From assembly GCA_036496585.1 (NCBI GenBank), contig DASXLB010000042.1, forward strand, positions 124,001 to 188,000: a stretch of 64,000 bases of DNA. Reading direction: 5' to 3'. The first letter of the stretch is position 1, and every line of letters begins with the position of its first letter. The translations under genes and the position numbers were made by a program. The stretch is from Vicinamibacterales bacterium. GTDB taxonomy: Bacteria; Acidobacteriota; Vicinamibacteria; Vicinamibacterales; 2-12-FULL-66-21. Below the pieces are notes generated by a model that made no database searches, was not told the DNA's origin, and worked only from the letters and a program-made list of their open reading frames with translations. Below, in pieces: positions 10,149 through 19,588 of this stretch.

Positions 10149-11255
10149 ATGTTTTCGATCCAGATCGACTCGGCCCGCACCTGGCGCGGCGGCCAGAACC
10201 AGGTGTTGCTGACGGTGCTCGGGCTGCGCGCGCTCGGCCATCGCAGCCTGCTCGTGGCGCACCCGGCTGGCGAGCTGCGGCGCCGCGCCAGCGAAGGGCA
10301 CGACCTCATCCCGCTCGCGCCGGCCAACGAGATGGACCTCTCGGCCGCATGGCGGCTGTCGAGGCTCGTCAAACAGCTCAAGCCGGATGTCCTCCATGCG
10401 CACGATCCCCATGCGGTCGCGATGGCGGCGCTGGCGTTGTCGATGAGCACCCAGATCGCCAAGCCGCCGCTCGTCGCCTCGCGGCGCGTCGACTTCCGCC
10501 TGAAAGGCAACGCGCTGTCGCGCTGGAAGTACCGCCAGGTCGACTGCTTCGCCTGCGCCTCCGACGCCATCCGCCAGATGATGATCGGCGACGGGGTGCC
10601 GGCGTCCAGGGCCGTGACGATCCATGAAGGGATCGATCCGGGGCACGTCGACGCGGCGCCGCCAGCCGATCTGCACGCCGACTTGTGGCTGCCGCACCAG
10701 GCGCCGATCGTCGGCAACGTCGCGGCGCTCGTCGCGCACAAGGGCCAACGTCACCTGATCGATGCCGCCGCCATCGTCGTCACGCAGGTACCCGACGCGC
10801 GTTTCGTGATTGCCGGCGAGGGGGAGCTGCGCCAGACGCTGGAACGCCAGATCAGGGATCGGCATCTCGAGAAGCACGTCTTCCTGACCGGCTTCCGACC
10901 GGACGTGCTCTCGGTGCACAAGGCGTTCGACGTCTTCGTGATGAGCTCGGTGACCGAAGGGCTCGGCACCTCCCTGCTTGACGCGATGGCGTGTGGAAAG
11001 CCGGTCGTCGCGACGACCGCCGGCGGGATTCCGGAAGTGGTGGCCGACGGCGTCACCGGCATCCTCACGCCGCCTCGCGATCCAGAGGCGCTGGCGGCGG
11101 CGATCGTCCGGCTGCTCGAGGATCCGGCGCTGCGCGCCGCGATGGGGGCCGCCGGGGCGCGCCGCGTCCGCGAACGCTTCTCGTCCGAGCGCATGGTGCA
11201 GGACACGCTCGACCTCTACAAGCGGGTCTGCATGCACACCCACGTCGAGGCGTAG
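10149..11255 (+). CDS. Family 4 glycosyltransferase
   Basis: A GT-B retaining glycosyltransferase of 368 residues, probably acting on the same surface polysaccharide as the GT2 encoded just upstream. The N-terminal acceptor domain starts SARTWRGGQNQVLLT. The C-terminal Glycos_transf_1 domain shows APIVGNVAALVAHKGQRHLI, RFVIAGEGELRQTLE and TEGLGTSLLDAMACGKPVV with the donor-binding acidic residues. It is co-transcribed with the GT2 gene (2-base gap) and convergent with the next gene. Donor and acceptor cannot be deduced. Confidence 0.9.
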   Translation: MFSIQIDSARTWRGGQNQVLLTVLGLRALGHRSLLVAHPAGELRRRASEGHDLIPLAPANEMDLSAAWRLSRLVKQLKPDVLHAHDPHAVAMAALALSMSTQIAKPPLVASRRVDFRLKGNALSRWKYRQVDCFACASDAIRQMMIGDGVPASRAVTIHEGIDPGHVDAAPPADLHADLWLPHQAPIVGNVAALVAHKGQRHLIDAAAIVVTQVPDARFVIAGEGELRQTLERQIRDRHLEKHVFLTGFRPDVLSVHKAFDVFVMSSVTEGLGTSLLDAMACGKPVVATTAGGIPEVVADGVTGILTPPRDPEALAAAIVRLLEDPALRAAMGAAGARRVRERFSSERMVQDTLDLYKRVCMHTHVEA

Positions 11256-11261
11256 TCCTGG

Positions 11262-11762
11262 CTACCGCGGCCGCATCGCCATCAGACCCGGCTTGCACCC
11301 CGAGTGATCGCGCGGGCAGTCGTCGAAGGTGATCGCCGCGCCGTTGGTCGAGAACGTCAGGCCTCGCGCGATGCGGCTCGTCGGGTAGCCGTCGGGATCG
11401 ATGACCGTCATGGCGCCCAGGTTGGCGCCGGTGTGCGCGTCGAACAGGCGGAGCTGGTAGCCATTGACGAGGAAGGCCACGCGGCCGCCGTCGGGTGTCC
11501 AGGCGATTTCGTCGGCCTGCTCGGACGGGCCGCTCAGCGTTTCCACGGCGCGCGCCGCCTTGACGGTGCTGCCGACCCACAACGACTGGCACAGGCCGGC
11601 GGCGCAGCGCCCCTCGAGCACGTAGGCGACTCCATCGCGCGCCGGCGCGCTGGCGAAACGCGCGATGCGCCGCGCCCCCAGCACGTAGCCGGCGCCAAAG
11701 GCTATCGCCGCGACGATGAACGCGGCCATCAGCGCGGCCGGCAGAACCCCTTTAGCGGACAT
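11262..11762 (-). CDS. Membrane-anchored protein with WD40/PD40-like segment, unknown function
   Basis: I do not recognise a family. The 166-residue protein begins with one transmembrane segment (LPAALMAAFIVAAIAFGAGYVLG), so the rest probably lies in the periplasm. The body contains a TolB-like pattern (IAWTPDGGRVAFLVNGYQLRL; LTFSTNGAAITFDD) of about two blades, too few for a full propeller. Two Cys pairs (CAAGLC; CPRDHSGC) could form disulfides. It overlaps the upstream TIGR02757 gene by 34 bases and is the last gene of the pyrR-led run. Confidence 0.65.
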   Translation of the reverse strand: MSAKGVLPAALMAAFIVAAIAFGAGYVLGARRIARFASAPARDGVAYVLEGRCAAGLCQSLWVGSTVKAARAVETLSGPSEQADEIAWTPDGGRVAFLVNGYQLRLFDAHTGANLGAMTVIDPDGYPTSRIARGLTFSTNGAAITFDDCPRDHSGCKPGLMAMRPR

Positions 11763-12598
11763 TGCGCATCTCCCTGCCGGCGACCGAAGCCGCAGGCCTG
11801 CATCATCCCCACGTGACAGAGCGAGAAGTCGAACCGCACCGGATCGATCGGGTCGATCGCGCGCAACGACGCGGTAATGTCGGCCGCCATGCGCCAGCCT
11901 GGCGACGCGTAGCGGGTCAGCCGCAGGCAGCGCCCCAGCCGGATCACGTGCGTGTCGAGCGGGACGATCAGTTTCGCGGGCGGCAGCTTCGTCCAGACGC
12001 CCAGATCAACCTCGTCGCGCCGCGCCATCCAACGCAGGAACAAGTTCAGGCGCTTGCAACCGCTGCCCGCCGACGGGCGCGGAAAGAAATAGCCGACCCC
12101 CGCCCGCTTCGGCGGACGGCGGCCGTAAACGGCCCGCACATCGAGCGCGAGCGCCCGCCGCGAGAAGCTGTCGAGCGCGTCGCCGACATCCACCGCGTCG
12201 GCGGCGAGCCCCTCGGCAAAGAAGTCCTCGATCGAACCGGCGGCGTCGAGCATCTGGCGCAGTATCCAGAGCAGCGCGACGATGTCGATGCCGCGGATCC
12301 AGCGGTGGACCATGCCACGCAGCTCGCGATGCGGCGCCGCCGGGTCGAACCGCCGCACCGCCGCCGCCGGCGCCTCGCCGAGCAGCGCGGCCAGCGTGTT
12401 CACCGTGTTGAGCACGCTCTGCACGCGGCCGAACGCGAGCGCCGCGGCGCAGAAGCCGACGATCTCCTGATCGCGCGGCTCGGCGTAGCGGCGCACGATC
12501 TGCACCGGATCGGCGGCCGATTCTTCACGGTTATAGTCCCGATAGATGAGATCGAGCCGGCCGGCAAGGCCGGTCCCGGACCTGCTCACACGAGGCAT
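11729..12598 (-). CDS. TIGR02757 (DUF2400) family protein
   Basis: Conserved bacterial family of unknown biochemical role. The 289-residue protein starts at an ATG (MPRVSRSG). Recognisable stretches are DPVQIVRRYAEPRDQEIVGF, AALAFGRVQSVL, KLIVPLDTHVIRLGRCLRLT and DPIRFDFSLCH-like text at the C-terminus. Four C-terminal Cys residues (spacing x7, x10, x5) recall, but do not match, the iron-sulfur loop of endonuclease III, and the DTHV..LG motif also resembles HhH-GPD glycosylases. It overlaps the downstream gene and lies 29 bases from the PRTase gene in the pyrimidine run. Confidence 0.88.
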   Translation of the reverse strand: MPRVSRSGTGLAGRLDLIYRDYNREESAADPVQIVRRYAEPRDQEIVGFCAAALAFGRVQSVLNTVNTLAALLGEAPAAAVRRFDPAAPHRELRGMVHRWIRGIDIVALLWILRQMLDAAGSIEDFFAEGLAADAVDVGDALDSFSRRALALDVRAVYGRRPPKRAGVGYFFPRPSAGSGCKRLNLFLRWMARRDEVDLGVWTKLPPAKLIVPLDTHVIRLGRCLRLTRYASPGWRMAADITASLRAIDPIDPVRFDFSLCHVGMMQACGFGRRQGDAQCPLKGFCRPR

Positions 12599-12627
12599 GC
12601 CGACGTCCCTGACATCGCGACGATCCG

Positions 12628-13251
12628 CTAGAAGCTGGTGATCGGCTCGCCAGCCCGACACATCGGGCAGTCGGCGACCGGGACATTCTCGGGGGCCTTG
12701 TATTCGGCGAGTGCGTAGTTGGGCACGCCGACATCGGCGATCGCCTCCAGACGATCGCAGATCTGGACGGTGGCGAGCACCGTGCCTCCGGCCTGCCGCA
12801 CCAGGTCGGCGCAGCGTACCAGCGTCGTGCCGGTGTTGCGGACGTCGTCGGCGATGAGCACGCGCCGGCCGGCGATTTCGCGCGCGTAGAACGCGCGCAG
12901 GCTGAAATCGTGGTTGCCGCCGCCGCCGCTGAAGGGCGCGAAGCTGCACGGCGGATGCGTCAGCGCGCGGCGGCCGTCGAGCAGGCCGGCCAGCGTATGA
13001 GCGAGGAGCGCGCCGCCCATCGCCGGTCCCGCCACCACCTCCGTGCGCTCGAGGAGGTCGGACGGGAGCATCTCCAGCAGATCCTGCGCGAGCCGCCAGA
13101 TCGTCGACGGATGCCGGAAGAGCTGGTGCGGATTGAGATAGACCCGCCCGTGGAACCCGTTGCCATAGTCGAAATGCCCGTTGCGCATGAGCACCTCGAG
13201 ATCCTCGAGTTGTCTCAGCGCGTGCCGCCGCAGGTCGTCGATTCTCGTCAC
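12628..13251 (-). CDS. PyrE-like phosphoribosyltransferase
   Basis: Type I PRTase of 207 residues. The PRPP-binding loop is VLIADDVRNTGTTLVRC near residue 135, and VVAGPAMGGALLAHTLA precedes it. It is longer and clearly different from PyrE at 3671-4240. Two Cys in CPMC near the C-terminus may bind metal. The GTG start overlaps the pyrC stop as GTGA, which ties it to pyrimidine synthesis, so it may be a second orotate PRTase or a salvage enzyme. The substrate cannot be told from sequence. Confidence 0.85.
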   Translation of the reverse strand: MTRIDDLRRHALRQLEDLEVLMRNGHFDYGNGFHGRVYLNPHQLFRHPSTIWRLAQDLLEMLPSDLLERTEVVAGPAMGGALLAHTLAGLLDGRRALTHPPCSFAPFSGGGGNHDFSLRAFYAREIAGRRVLIADDVRNTGTTLVRCADLVRQAGGTVLATVQICDRLEAIADVGVPNYALAEYKAPENVPVADCPMCRAGEPITSF

Positions 13252-14555
13252 AGCCCCTCGTTCCTGTACACGATCCGCCCGCCGACGATGGTGGCGGCGA
13301 CGCCGCCGCGCAGCTGCCAGCCGTCGAACGGCGTGTTCTTCGATTTCGATGCGAGCGCGGCGGCGCGGATCGTCACCGGCGCGTCCGGCGCCAGCACGGT
13401 GATGTCAGCCGCCGCGTCCGGCGCCAGCGTGCCGCCCGGCAGGCGGAACACGCGGGCCGGATTGGCCGACAGGAGCGCGATCGCCCGCGCCAGCGTGATG
13501 CGGCCGGTGTGCACGAGACGCTCGAACACGAGCGGCACGCACGTTTCCAGCCCGACGATGCCGAACGGCGCGTTGTCGAATTCGACGAGCTTCTCGTCGG
13601 CATGATGCGGCGCGTGGTCGGTGGCGATCACGTCGACGGTGCCGTCGGCGATGCCGTCGAGCATCGCATCGCGATCGGCCGTCCCGCGCAGCGGCGGGTT
13701 CATCTTCAGGTTGGTGTCGTAGCGCACCGGCGCCTCGAGCGCCTCGTCGGTGAGCACGAAATGGTGCGGCGCGACCTCGCAGCTCACGTTGGTCATGCCG
13801 CGATCCTTGGCCGCGCGGACCGCGCGCAGCGACTGGTAGGCGCTCATGTGACACACGTGGTACGGACCGCCGGTCAACTCGGCGAGCGCCACGTCGCGAT
13901 CGACCATGATCGACTCGGCGACGCCGGGGATGCCGCGCAGCCCGAGCCGCGAGGCCACCAGCCCCTCGTGGGCGACGCCGTCTCCCTTGAGCGAGGGATC
14001 CTCGCAGTGGTTGACGATCGGCACGCCGAGCATGCCTGCGTATTCGAGGGCGCGCCGCATCAGCAGCGCGCTCGCGACCGGCCGCCCGTCGTCGGTGAAG
14101 GCGACGCACCCGGCGGCCTTCTGCGCGCCGAGCTCCGCCATCTGCTCCCCCTTCGAGCCGATCGAGACGGCGCCGATCGGGTAGACACGGGCGAGCGCGG
14201 CGGCGGCGGCACGCCGCATGATGAGCTCGGTGATGCCGGGATGATCGTTGACCGGATCCGTGTTCGGCATGCAGGCGACGGCGGTGAAGCCGCCGGCGAC
14301 GGCCGCGCGCACGCCGCTGGCGATCGTTTCCTTGTGTTCCTGGCCCGGTTCGCGCAGGTGCACGTGGATATCGATCAGGCCGGGCGCCACGATCCACCCG
14401 CGCTTGACCTCGAACACCTCGGCGCCGTCGGCCGGCAGCAACTTGCCCACCCTGGCGACACGGCCGTCCTCGACGAGCAGGTCGAATTCCCCGTCGCGCC
14501 CGGCAACCGGATCGACGAGCCGTCCCCCCTTCAGCAGCAGTCTGGTCCCGCTCAA
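13248..14555 (-). CDS. pyrC: Dihydroorotase (type I)
   Basis: Zinc amidohydrolase interconverting carbamoyl aspartate and dihydroorotate. The 435-residue protein shows the zinc motif [15 protein letters not shown] near residue 60, then [16 protein letters not shown] (zinc His), CHMSA and ATDHAPHH with the catalytic Asp near residue 308. The start is TTG, overlapping the pyrB stop as TTGA. Gene order pyrR-pyrB-pyrC is standard. Class I dihydroorotases often associate physically with aspartate carbamoyltransferase (family knowledge, not seen here). Confidence 0.96.
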   Translation of the reverse strand: MSGTRLLLKGGRLVDPVAGRDGEFDLLVEDGRVARVGKLLPADGAEVFEVKRGWIVAPGLIDIHVHLREPGQEHKETIASGVRAAVAGGFTAVACMPNTDPVNDHPGITELIMRRAAAAALARVYPIGAVSIGSKGEQMAELGAQKAAGCVAFTDDGRPVASALLMRRALEYAGMLGVPIVNHCEDPSLKGDGVAHEGLVASRLGLRGIPGVAESIMVDRDVALAELTGGPYHVCHMSAYQSLRAVRAAKDRGMTNVSCEVAPHHFVLTDEALEAPVRYDTNLKMNPPLRGTADRDAMLDGIADGTVDVIATDHAPHHADEKLVEFDNAPFGIVGLETCVPLVFERLVHTGRITLARAIALLSANPARVFRLPGGTLAPDAAADITVLAPDAPVTIRAAALASKSKNTPFDGWQLRGGVAATIVGGRIVYRNEGL

Positions 14556-15481
14556 TCTGCCTCACCTTCCTGACCGGCCAGCAGGTAGAGCACCGCCATC
14601 CGGACGGCGACGCCGTTGGTCACCTGCGCGAGAATGACCGAGTGCGGACCATCGGCGACCTCCGAGTCGATCTCCACGCCGCGGTTCATCGGCCCCGGAT
14701 GCATGATGATGACGTCCGGCTTCGCCCGGCCGAGGCGCTCCGGCGTCAGCCCGAAGAGCGCGTAGTACTCGCGCGTCGACGGGATGAAGTGGCCGTGCAT
14801 CCGCTCATGCTGGATGCGGAGCATCATCACCACATCGGCGTCGGCGACGGCGCGCTCGATCGACGTCGTGACCGTGATGCCGAAGCGCGCCAGGTCGGCG
14901 GGAATCAGTGTCGCCGGGCCGCACGCCCAGACGTCGGCGCCCATCGTGTTGAGCAGCTGCACGTTCGAGCGCAGCACGCGGCTGTGCAGCAGATCGCCGA
15001 CGATCGCAACCTTGAGGCCGTCGAGGCGCCGCTTGTGCTCGCGGATGGTGAAGGCGTCGAGCAGCGCCTGCGTCGGGTGCTCGTGCATGCCGTCGCCGGC
15101 GTTGATGATGACCGATCGACAGAGGCGCGCCAGCAGGTGCGGCGCCCCCGAGCAGGCGTGCCGCATCACGATCATGTCGGGGGCCATTGCCTCGAGGTTG
15201 CGCACCGTATCGAGCAGCGTCTCCCCCTTGGTGACGCTCGACTGCGCGACGGCGATGCTCAGCGTATCGGCGCTGAGCCGCTTCTCCGCCACCTCGAACG
15301 AGGTCCGCGTCCGGGTGCTCGGTTCGAAGAACAGGTTGACCACCGTACGCCCGCGCAGCGTCGGCACCTTCTTGATCGGGCGCGCGGCGATTTCCGTCAT
15401 CGCCTCGGCAGTGTCGAGGATGAGGGCGATCTCGTCGGGTCCGAGGTCGGCGATGCCGAGCAGATGCCGCGACTTCAGCAT
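14552..15481 (-). CDS. pyrB: Aspartate carbamoyltransferase catalytic chain
   Basis: Condenses carbamoyl phosphate with aspartate, the committed step of pyrimidine synthesis. [19 protein letters not shown], the carbamoyl-phosphate loop, lies near residue 55. MVMRH-type text, then [17 protein letters not shown] and LRIQHERM with [11 protein letters not shown] complete the fold. The chosen ATG (MLKSRHLLG) overlaps the pyrR stop by one base and gives 309 residues, the normal size; the open frame upstream is a pyrR shadow. No regulatory pyrI gene is in the window. Confidence 0.97.
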   Translation of the reverse strand: MLKSRHLLGIADLGPDEIALILDTAEAMTEIAARPIKKVPTLRGRTVVNLFFEPSTRTRTSFEVAEKRLSADTLSIAVAQSSVTKGETLLDTVRNLEAMAPDMIVMRHACSGAPHLLARLCRSVIINAGDGMHEHPTQALLDAFTIREHKRRLDGLKVAIVGDLLHSRVLRSNVQLLNTMGADVWACGPATLIPADLARFGITVTTSIERAVADADVVMMLRIQHERMHGHFIPSTREYYALFGLTPERLGRAKPDVIIMHPGPMNRGVEIDSEVADGPHSVILAQVTNGVAVRMAVLYLLAGQEGEAD

Positions 15482-16029
15482 CACGCCGCTTCTCCTTCGA
15501 GCACGACTTCGTCCTCGCCGTCGATCTCGAGCAGCCGCACCTGCACGCTCTGCCGGACCGAGGTGGGCAGGTTCTTGCCGACGTAGTCGGCCTTGATCGG
15601 CAGCTCGCGGTGACCACGATCGACGAGCACGATGAGCTGAATCGAGCGGGGCCGCCCGAAGTCGACGAGCGCGTCGAGCGCCGAACGGATCGTGCGGCCG
15701 GTGTAGAGGACGTCGTCGACGAGCAGGATGCGCTTGTCGTCGATCGAAAAGGGGATCTCGGTGCGGCGGACGAGCGGCTGCGGGCCCACCGGGTGGCGCA
15801 TCAGGTCGTCGCGGTACAGCGTGATGTCGAGCGCGCCGGTCGGCACGTCGGCGCCGACGATCTCGTGCAGGCTGTGCGCGATCCGCCGCGCCAGCGGCAC
15901 GCCGCGCGTCCGGATGCCGACCAGCGCCAGATCGCCGGTGCCCTGCTGATTGCTGTTGCGTTCGAGGATTTCGTGCGCGATTCGCGTGAGCGCGCGGGCC
16001 ATGCGGTCCGCGTCCATGACTGGCGGCAT
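15481..16029 (-). CDS. pyrR: PyrR regulator / uracil phosphoribosyltransferase
   Basis: PyrR binds pyr mRNA in response to UMP and also has uracil PRTase activity. The 182-residue protein contains [21 protein letters not shown] and the PRPP loop [22 protein letters not shown] around residue 100. The ATG follows GAGGTGAAG, a good ribosome-binding site. A hairpin with a PyrR-like loop sits just upstream of that site (16043-16060). It leads the run pyrR-pyrB-pyrC-PRTase-TIGR02757-membrane protein, so this run is probably under PyrR control. Confidence 0.95.
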   Translation of the reverse strand: MPPVMDADRMARALTRIAHEILERNSNQQGTGDLALVGIRTRGVPLARRIAHSLHEIVGADVPTGALDITLYRDDLMRHPVGPQPLVRRTEIPFSIDDKRILLVDDVLYTGRTIRSALDALVDFGRPRSIQLIVLVDRGHRELPIKADYVGKNLPTSVRQSVQVRLLEIDGEDEVVLEGEAA

Positions 16030-16042
16030 GCTTCACCTCTTC

Positions 16043-16060
16043 GCCGTCTCTCAGGGCGGC
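16043..16060 (-). promoter_or_regulatory. Candidate PyrR-binding loop upstream of pyrR
   Basis: On the minus strand a 4-base stem (GCCG/CGGC) encloses the loop CCCUGAGAGA. The loop contains CCUGAGAG, which fits the conserved CCNGNGAG core of PyrR-binding RNA loops. It ends four bases before the GAGGTGAAG ribosome-binding site, so bound PyrR would block translation initiation. The stem is short and the match was made by eye. Confidence 0.4.
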
Positions 16061-16127
16061 AATTAAAGGGTTCGGCTCGCAGCATATCACCGATCGCCGC
16101 CGATCCCGGAGCCGGGATCCGTGATCC

Positions 16128-17795
16128 CTACCGCCCGTGCAGCGGAATGAACGTGATCGGCCGCTCGGCGGTGAACGATGGTACGAACAGGTCGGCGCGC
16201 GCGTAGCCGTCCATGTCGCGGCCGATGGGAAGGCCGAGGAAATAGAGAAGCGTCGGCGCGAGATCGACGATCGAGCCGCGCGGCTTGCGGCCGGCCGCGA
16301 CCGGCGTGCCATAGGCGAGCAGAAACCCGTCGGGCCCGTCTTCGTGCGTCGCGCTCACCTCGGGATCGCGCAGCAGGCGCGCGGCCATCCGCCGCAGCGG
16401 CGCGACCGGCCGCATCCCGAAACCCGAGACCACGAGCAGCAGATCGCCGGCCGACATGCGTTCGAGCGTCGCGCCGATCTCCTGGTCCACTTCCGCGTAG
16501 GCGCGGTCGAGCGCGGCGAACGCCTCGCGGTCGGCGTCGCCGAATCCGCTGGCGTCCGAATCCGGCAGCGCGTGGTGGGCCGCGATGTCGACGCCCTGGT
16601 AACGGATCGCCGTCACCCGCACCGGCCGGGTCGCGGCCGCGGCAGACATGGCCGCCTCGTAGCGCTCGTCGGGCTGGCGAGCCGGCGGTCCCGCCTCGAA
16701 CGCCTCGCGCGCCGACGGGATGACCTCGGGCGGGTAGCCGACGCCGCCGAACTCGAACATCGAGCCGATCATCTGATGAAACCGATCGGTGATCAGGAAT
16801 CCGTCGATCGGCTGTGCCGGATAGGTGAGCGGCCAGCGGACGATCCCGGTGCTGACGCCGTAGTCGTTGAGGATGCTCCAGAACGGGCGAGCCCTCCACT
16901 CTGCCGAGGTGTTGGGCTCGCCGCGCACGACGCCGAGGCGGACGAGCACGTGCGAAAAGCAATGGTCCGGCAGCAGGTCGACGCCGCGATCGTCGCCGCG
17001 GGCGTAGTAGGTGGCGGCCGAGCGGACGCCGTTCTTCACCGGGTACATGCCGGTCGCGGCGGCGACCCAGACCGGATCGGGCTGGGTCGGCCGGATCGTC
17101 GCGACGTCCATGAACGCGCCCGAGTCGAGCAGCCGGCCGAAGTTGGCCAGGCGCCCCGAGGTGACGCGCGGCCAGATGTATTCGAGCGATCCGCCGTCGA
17201 TGAGCAGCATCGTGATGCGCGAGCCCGGCCGCGCCGCCGGCGGCGGCAGCATCAACCGCGGCAGGCCGGCCGGCGGCTCGCCGCCGGCGCCGCGCGCGGC
17301 GAGCGGCAGCGCCAGCGAGCCGACCATGGCGATCCCCAGCAGTGCGGCGCCGACGCGGCTGCCGCGGCGCCCGTACGAGTAATGCGCAACCGCGATGCCG
17401 AACAGCACCACCGCCGACGCCGAGGTCGCCGCGGCCCCGAACGTGAACCGCCGCGCCGCCGCGTCGTCGAAGAGCGCCGGAAACCCGCGCAGGTTGAGCC
17501 ACATCAGCGTCGCCGCCACCGCCGCGGCGATCGCCGACAGCCATGCCAGCAGCCGCACGCTGATCCACCCGGGCGAGAGAATCGACACACTGAAAAAATC
17601 GCGCAGCAGCATCGACACGTAGAAGAGCAGCGCGAGATGGATGCCGTAGAAGAGGCCGAGCGTCAGATACCAGCGCCACACCGACGCCGAGGCGAGCGGA
17701 ATCTGCGGGTTGAGCTGCAGGACGAGAATCGTCAGGTAGGCTGCGCCGAGCGCGCCCGCGACGAGCGAGTTCGTCAGCAGCCGCAGGAAGCGCAT
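16128..17795 (-). CDS. Membrane-bound alkaline-phosphatase/phosphodiesterase superfamily protein
   Basis: A 555-residue protein with about five N-terminal transmembrane segments (residues 1-190) and a periplasmic hydrolase domain. The domain has [19 protein letters not shown] (metal Asp), a [16 protein letters not shown] stretch where the nucleophile Thr is expected, and at the C-terminus [25 protein letters not shown] and [21 protein letters not shown]. These match the type I phosphodiesterase/nucleotide pyrophosphatase group. VSGFGM replaces the usual (S)DHGM metal motif, so activity is uncertain. A TACACT box lies 7 bases before the ATG. Confidence 0.82.
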   Translation of the reverse strand: MRFLRLLTNSLVAGALGAAYLTILVLQLNPQIPLASASVWRWYLTLGLFYGIHLALLFYVSMLLRDFFSVSILSPGWISVRLLAWLSAIAAAVAATLMWLNLRGFPALFDDAAARRFTFGAAATSASAVVLFGIAVAHYSYGRRGSRVGAALLGIAMVGSLALPLAARGAGGEPPAGLPRLMLPPPAARPGSRITMLLIDGGSLEYIWPRVTSGRLANFGRLLDSGAFMDVATIRPTQPDPVWVAAATGMYPVKNGVRSAATYYARGDDRGVDLLPDHCFSHVLVRLGVVRGEPNTSAEWRARPFWSILNDYGVSTGIVRWPLTYPAQPIDGFLITDRFHQMIGSMFEFGGVGYPPEVIPSAREAFEAGPPARQPDERYEAAMSAAAATRPVRVTAIRYQGVDIAAHHALPDSDASGFGDADREAFAALDRAYAEVDQEIGATLERMSAGDLLLVVSGFGMRPVAPLRRMAARLLRDPEVSATHEDGPDGFLLAYGTPVAAGRKPRGSIVDLAPTLLYFLGLPIGRDMDGYARADLFVPSFTAERPITFIPLHGR

Positions 17796-17819
17796 TGGCG
17801 CAAGTGTATACTTCGTGAG
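17796..17819. promoter_or_regulatory. 24-base divergent, apparently leaderless promoter pair
   Basis: The whole gap between the phosphodiesterase and pyrK genes is 24 bases. On plus, TATACT (17807-17812) ends exactly 7 bases before the pyrK ATG. On minus, TACACT (17803-17808) also ends exactly 7 bases before the phosphodiesterase ATG. The two boxes share the palindromic GTATAC core. No Shine-Dalgarno fits, so both mRNAs are probably leaderless; the -35 regions would lie inside the opposite genes. Confidence 0.55.
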
Positions 17820-18650
17820 ATGCCGGTGGACATCGACGCGGCGGTGATCGAAAACCGCCGGCTGTCGGCCGACTACAACGTGCTGGCGTTCGCCGCGCCG
17901 GCGATCGCCGGCAGCGCCCGCCCAGGCCAGTTCGTGATGATCAGAACCTCGGACGGACAGGACCCTCTCCTCCGCAGGCCGTTCTCGATTTTCGAAGTCC
18001 TCCGCGACGACACCGGCGCACCGCTCGGCATTTCGATCCTCAACAAGCGCGCCGGCGTCGGCACGGCGCGGCTCGCGCGCGTCGAGGCGGGCGCCCGGCT
18101 ATCGGTGCTCGGACCGCTCGGCCGGCCGTTCGAGCCGGTCGACCGGCCCGCCGAAGCCTGGATGGTCGCCGGCGGCGTCGGCCTGGCGCCGTTTGTCACG
18201 CTCGCCGAAGCGCTCGCGGCGCGCGGCACGCCATCGACCCTGTTCTATGGGGCGCGACGCGCGGAAGAGCTCTACTGCGTCGATCTGTTCCGTGCGCTCG
18301 GCGTGACCGTCGTGCTGGCGACCGAGGACGGCAGCGCCGGCGTGCGCGGCCGCATCACCGCGCCGCTCGACGCGGCGCTTGGCCAGCACCCGCTCGGCGA
18401 CCCGCTGAAACTGTTCGTCTGCGGACCGACGCCGATGATGCGCGCCTGCGCGCAGTTGGCCGCGGCGCATCACCGCGCCTGCGACGTCTCGCTCGAACAG
18501 GTGATGGGCTGCGGGCTCGGCGGCTGCTACAGCTGCGTGGTCCCGGCGCGCGGCGCCGACGGCGGCACGCCACATCACACCCGCACCTGCATCGAGGGGC
18601 CGGTCTTCGACGCGCACCGGATCGTCTGGGACGCGGTCGCAGAACACTGA
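17820..18650 (+). CDS. pyrK: Dihydroorotate dehydrogenase electron-transfer subunit
   Basis: PyrK passes electrons from the class 1B dihydroorotate dehydrogenase to NAD+ through FAD and a 2Fe-2S cluster. The FAD motif is LLRRPFSIFEV, the NAD-binding motif is VAGGVGLAPFVTLAE, and the Cys ligands are in CGLGGCYSCVVP plus a later TCIEGPVF Cys. Length is 276 residues. The ATG is preceded by a TATACT box at 7 bases and no ribosome-binding site. It overlaps pyrD by one base (TGATG), the usual pyrK-pyrD pair. Confidence 0.94.
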   Translation: MPVDIDAAVIENRRLSADYNVLAFAAPAIAGSARPGQFVMIRTSDGQDPLLRRPFSIFEVLRDDTGAPLGISILNKRAGVGTARLARVEAGARLSVLGPLGRPFEPVDRPAEAWMVAGGVGLAPFVTLAEALAARGTPSTLFYGARRAEELYCVDLFRALGVTVVLATEDGSAGVRGRITAPLDAALGQHPLGDPLKLFVCGPTPMMRACAQLAAAHHRACDVSLEQVMGCGLGGCYSCVVPARGADGGTPHHTRTCIEGPVFDAHRIVWDAVAEH

Positions 18651-19588
18651 TGGATCTCTCGCTGGGCATCGCCGGATTGACGCTGGCCAATCCGCTCATC
18701 GCAGCCAGCGGCTGTTTCGGCTACGGCGTCGAATACGCCGACGTCGTCGACCTCGCCACACTCGGCGGAGTGGCCGTCAAGGGTCTGTTCCTGCACGAGC
18801 GCGAAGGGCACGCGCCGCCGCGCATCGTCGAAACGCCGTCGGGCATGCTCAACGCCATCGGGCTGCAGGGGATCGGCGTCCACCGCTTCATCGCGGAGCG
18901 GCTGCCCGAACTGCGCGCCCGCCGGGCCATCGTCATCGTCAACATCTGCGGGACGACGCTCGACGAATACGTCGAGGTGGCGCGGATCCTGTCGGACGCC
19001 GAGGGCGTGCACGCGCTCGAGCTCAACATCTCGTGCCCCAACATCAAGGAAGGGGGCATCACGTTCGGCTGCAGTCTGCCGGGAACGCACGCGGTGGTGA
19101 GTGCGGTCCGCAAGGTGACCACGCTGCCGGTCATCCCCAAGCTGACGCCTAACGTGACCGACGTGGCCTCGTTCGCGCGCGCCGCCGAGGACGCCGGCGC
19201 CGATGCGATCTCGCTCGTCAACACGTTCCTGGCGATGGCGATCGACGTGCACTCGCGGCGGCCGCGGCTGACCAATGTCGTGGGCGGCCTGAGCGGACCC
19301 GCGATCCGGCCGATCGCGGTGCGGATGGTCTACGAGTGCCGCTCCGCGGTGAGGATTCCCATCGTCGGGATGGGCGGCATCGCCACCGCCGAAGACGTGC
19401 TCGAGTTCATGATCGCGGGCGCCAACGCCGTGCAGATCGGAACGATGAACTTCGTCGATCCCTTTATCTGGGGCAAGCTGCTCGCCGGCATCCGCGACTA
19501 CATGGCCGCGCACCGCATCGTGCGGCTGCAGGAGATCGTCGGCACCGTCGACACGAGCACCCGCGAAACGGCGAGGGTGTCGTCGTGA
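18650..19588 (+). CDS. pyrD: Dihydroorotate dehydrogenase, class 1B catalytic subunit
   Basis: FMN enzyme oxidising dihydroorotate to orotate. The 312-residue protein shows NPLIAASGCFGYG, ELNISCPNIKEGG with the catalytic Cys typical of class 1, IPKLTPNVTD, NTFLAMAIDV and the phosphate-binding IPIVGMGGIATAEDVLEF. The catalytic Cys and the PyrK partner upstream identify class 1B rather than the membrane class 2. Its TGA overlaps the GTG of pyrF. Confidence 0.97.
   Translation: MDLSLGIAGLTLANPLIAASGCFGYGVEYADVVDLATLGGVAVKGLFLHEREGHAPPRIVETPSGMLNAIGLQGIGVHRFIAERLPELRARRAIVIVNICGTTLDEYVEVARILSDAEGVHALELNISCPNIKEGGITFGCSLPGTHAVVSAVRKVTTLPVIPKLTPNVTDVASFARAAEDAGADAISLVNTFLAMAIDVHSRRPRLTNVVGGLSGPAIRPIAVRMVYECRSAVRIPIVGMGGIATAEDVLEFMIAGANAVQIGTMNFVDPFIWGKLLAGIRDYMAAHRIVRLQEIVGTVDTSTRETARVSS

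Noticed and set aside
16137..18650. An 837-codon plus frame ending with PyrK
   Set aside because: The first 560 codons are antisense to the phosphodiesterase gene. Only the part from ATG 17820 is PyrK-like.
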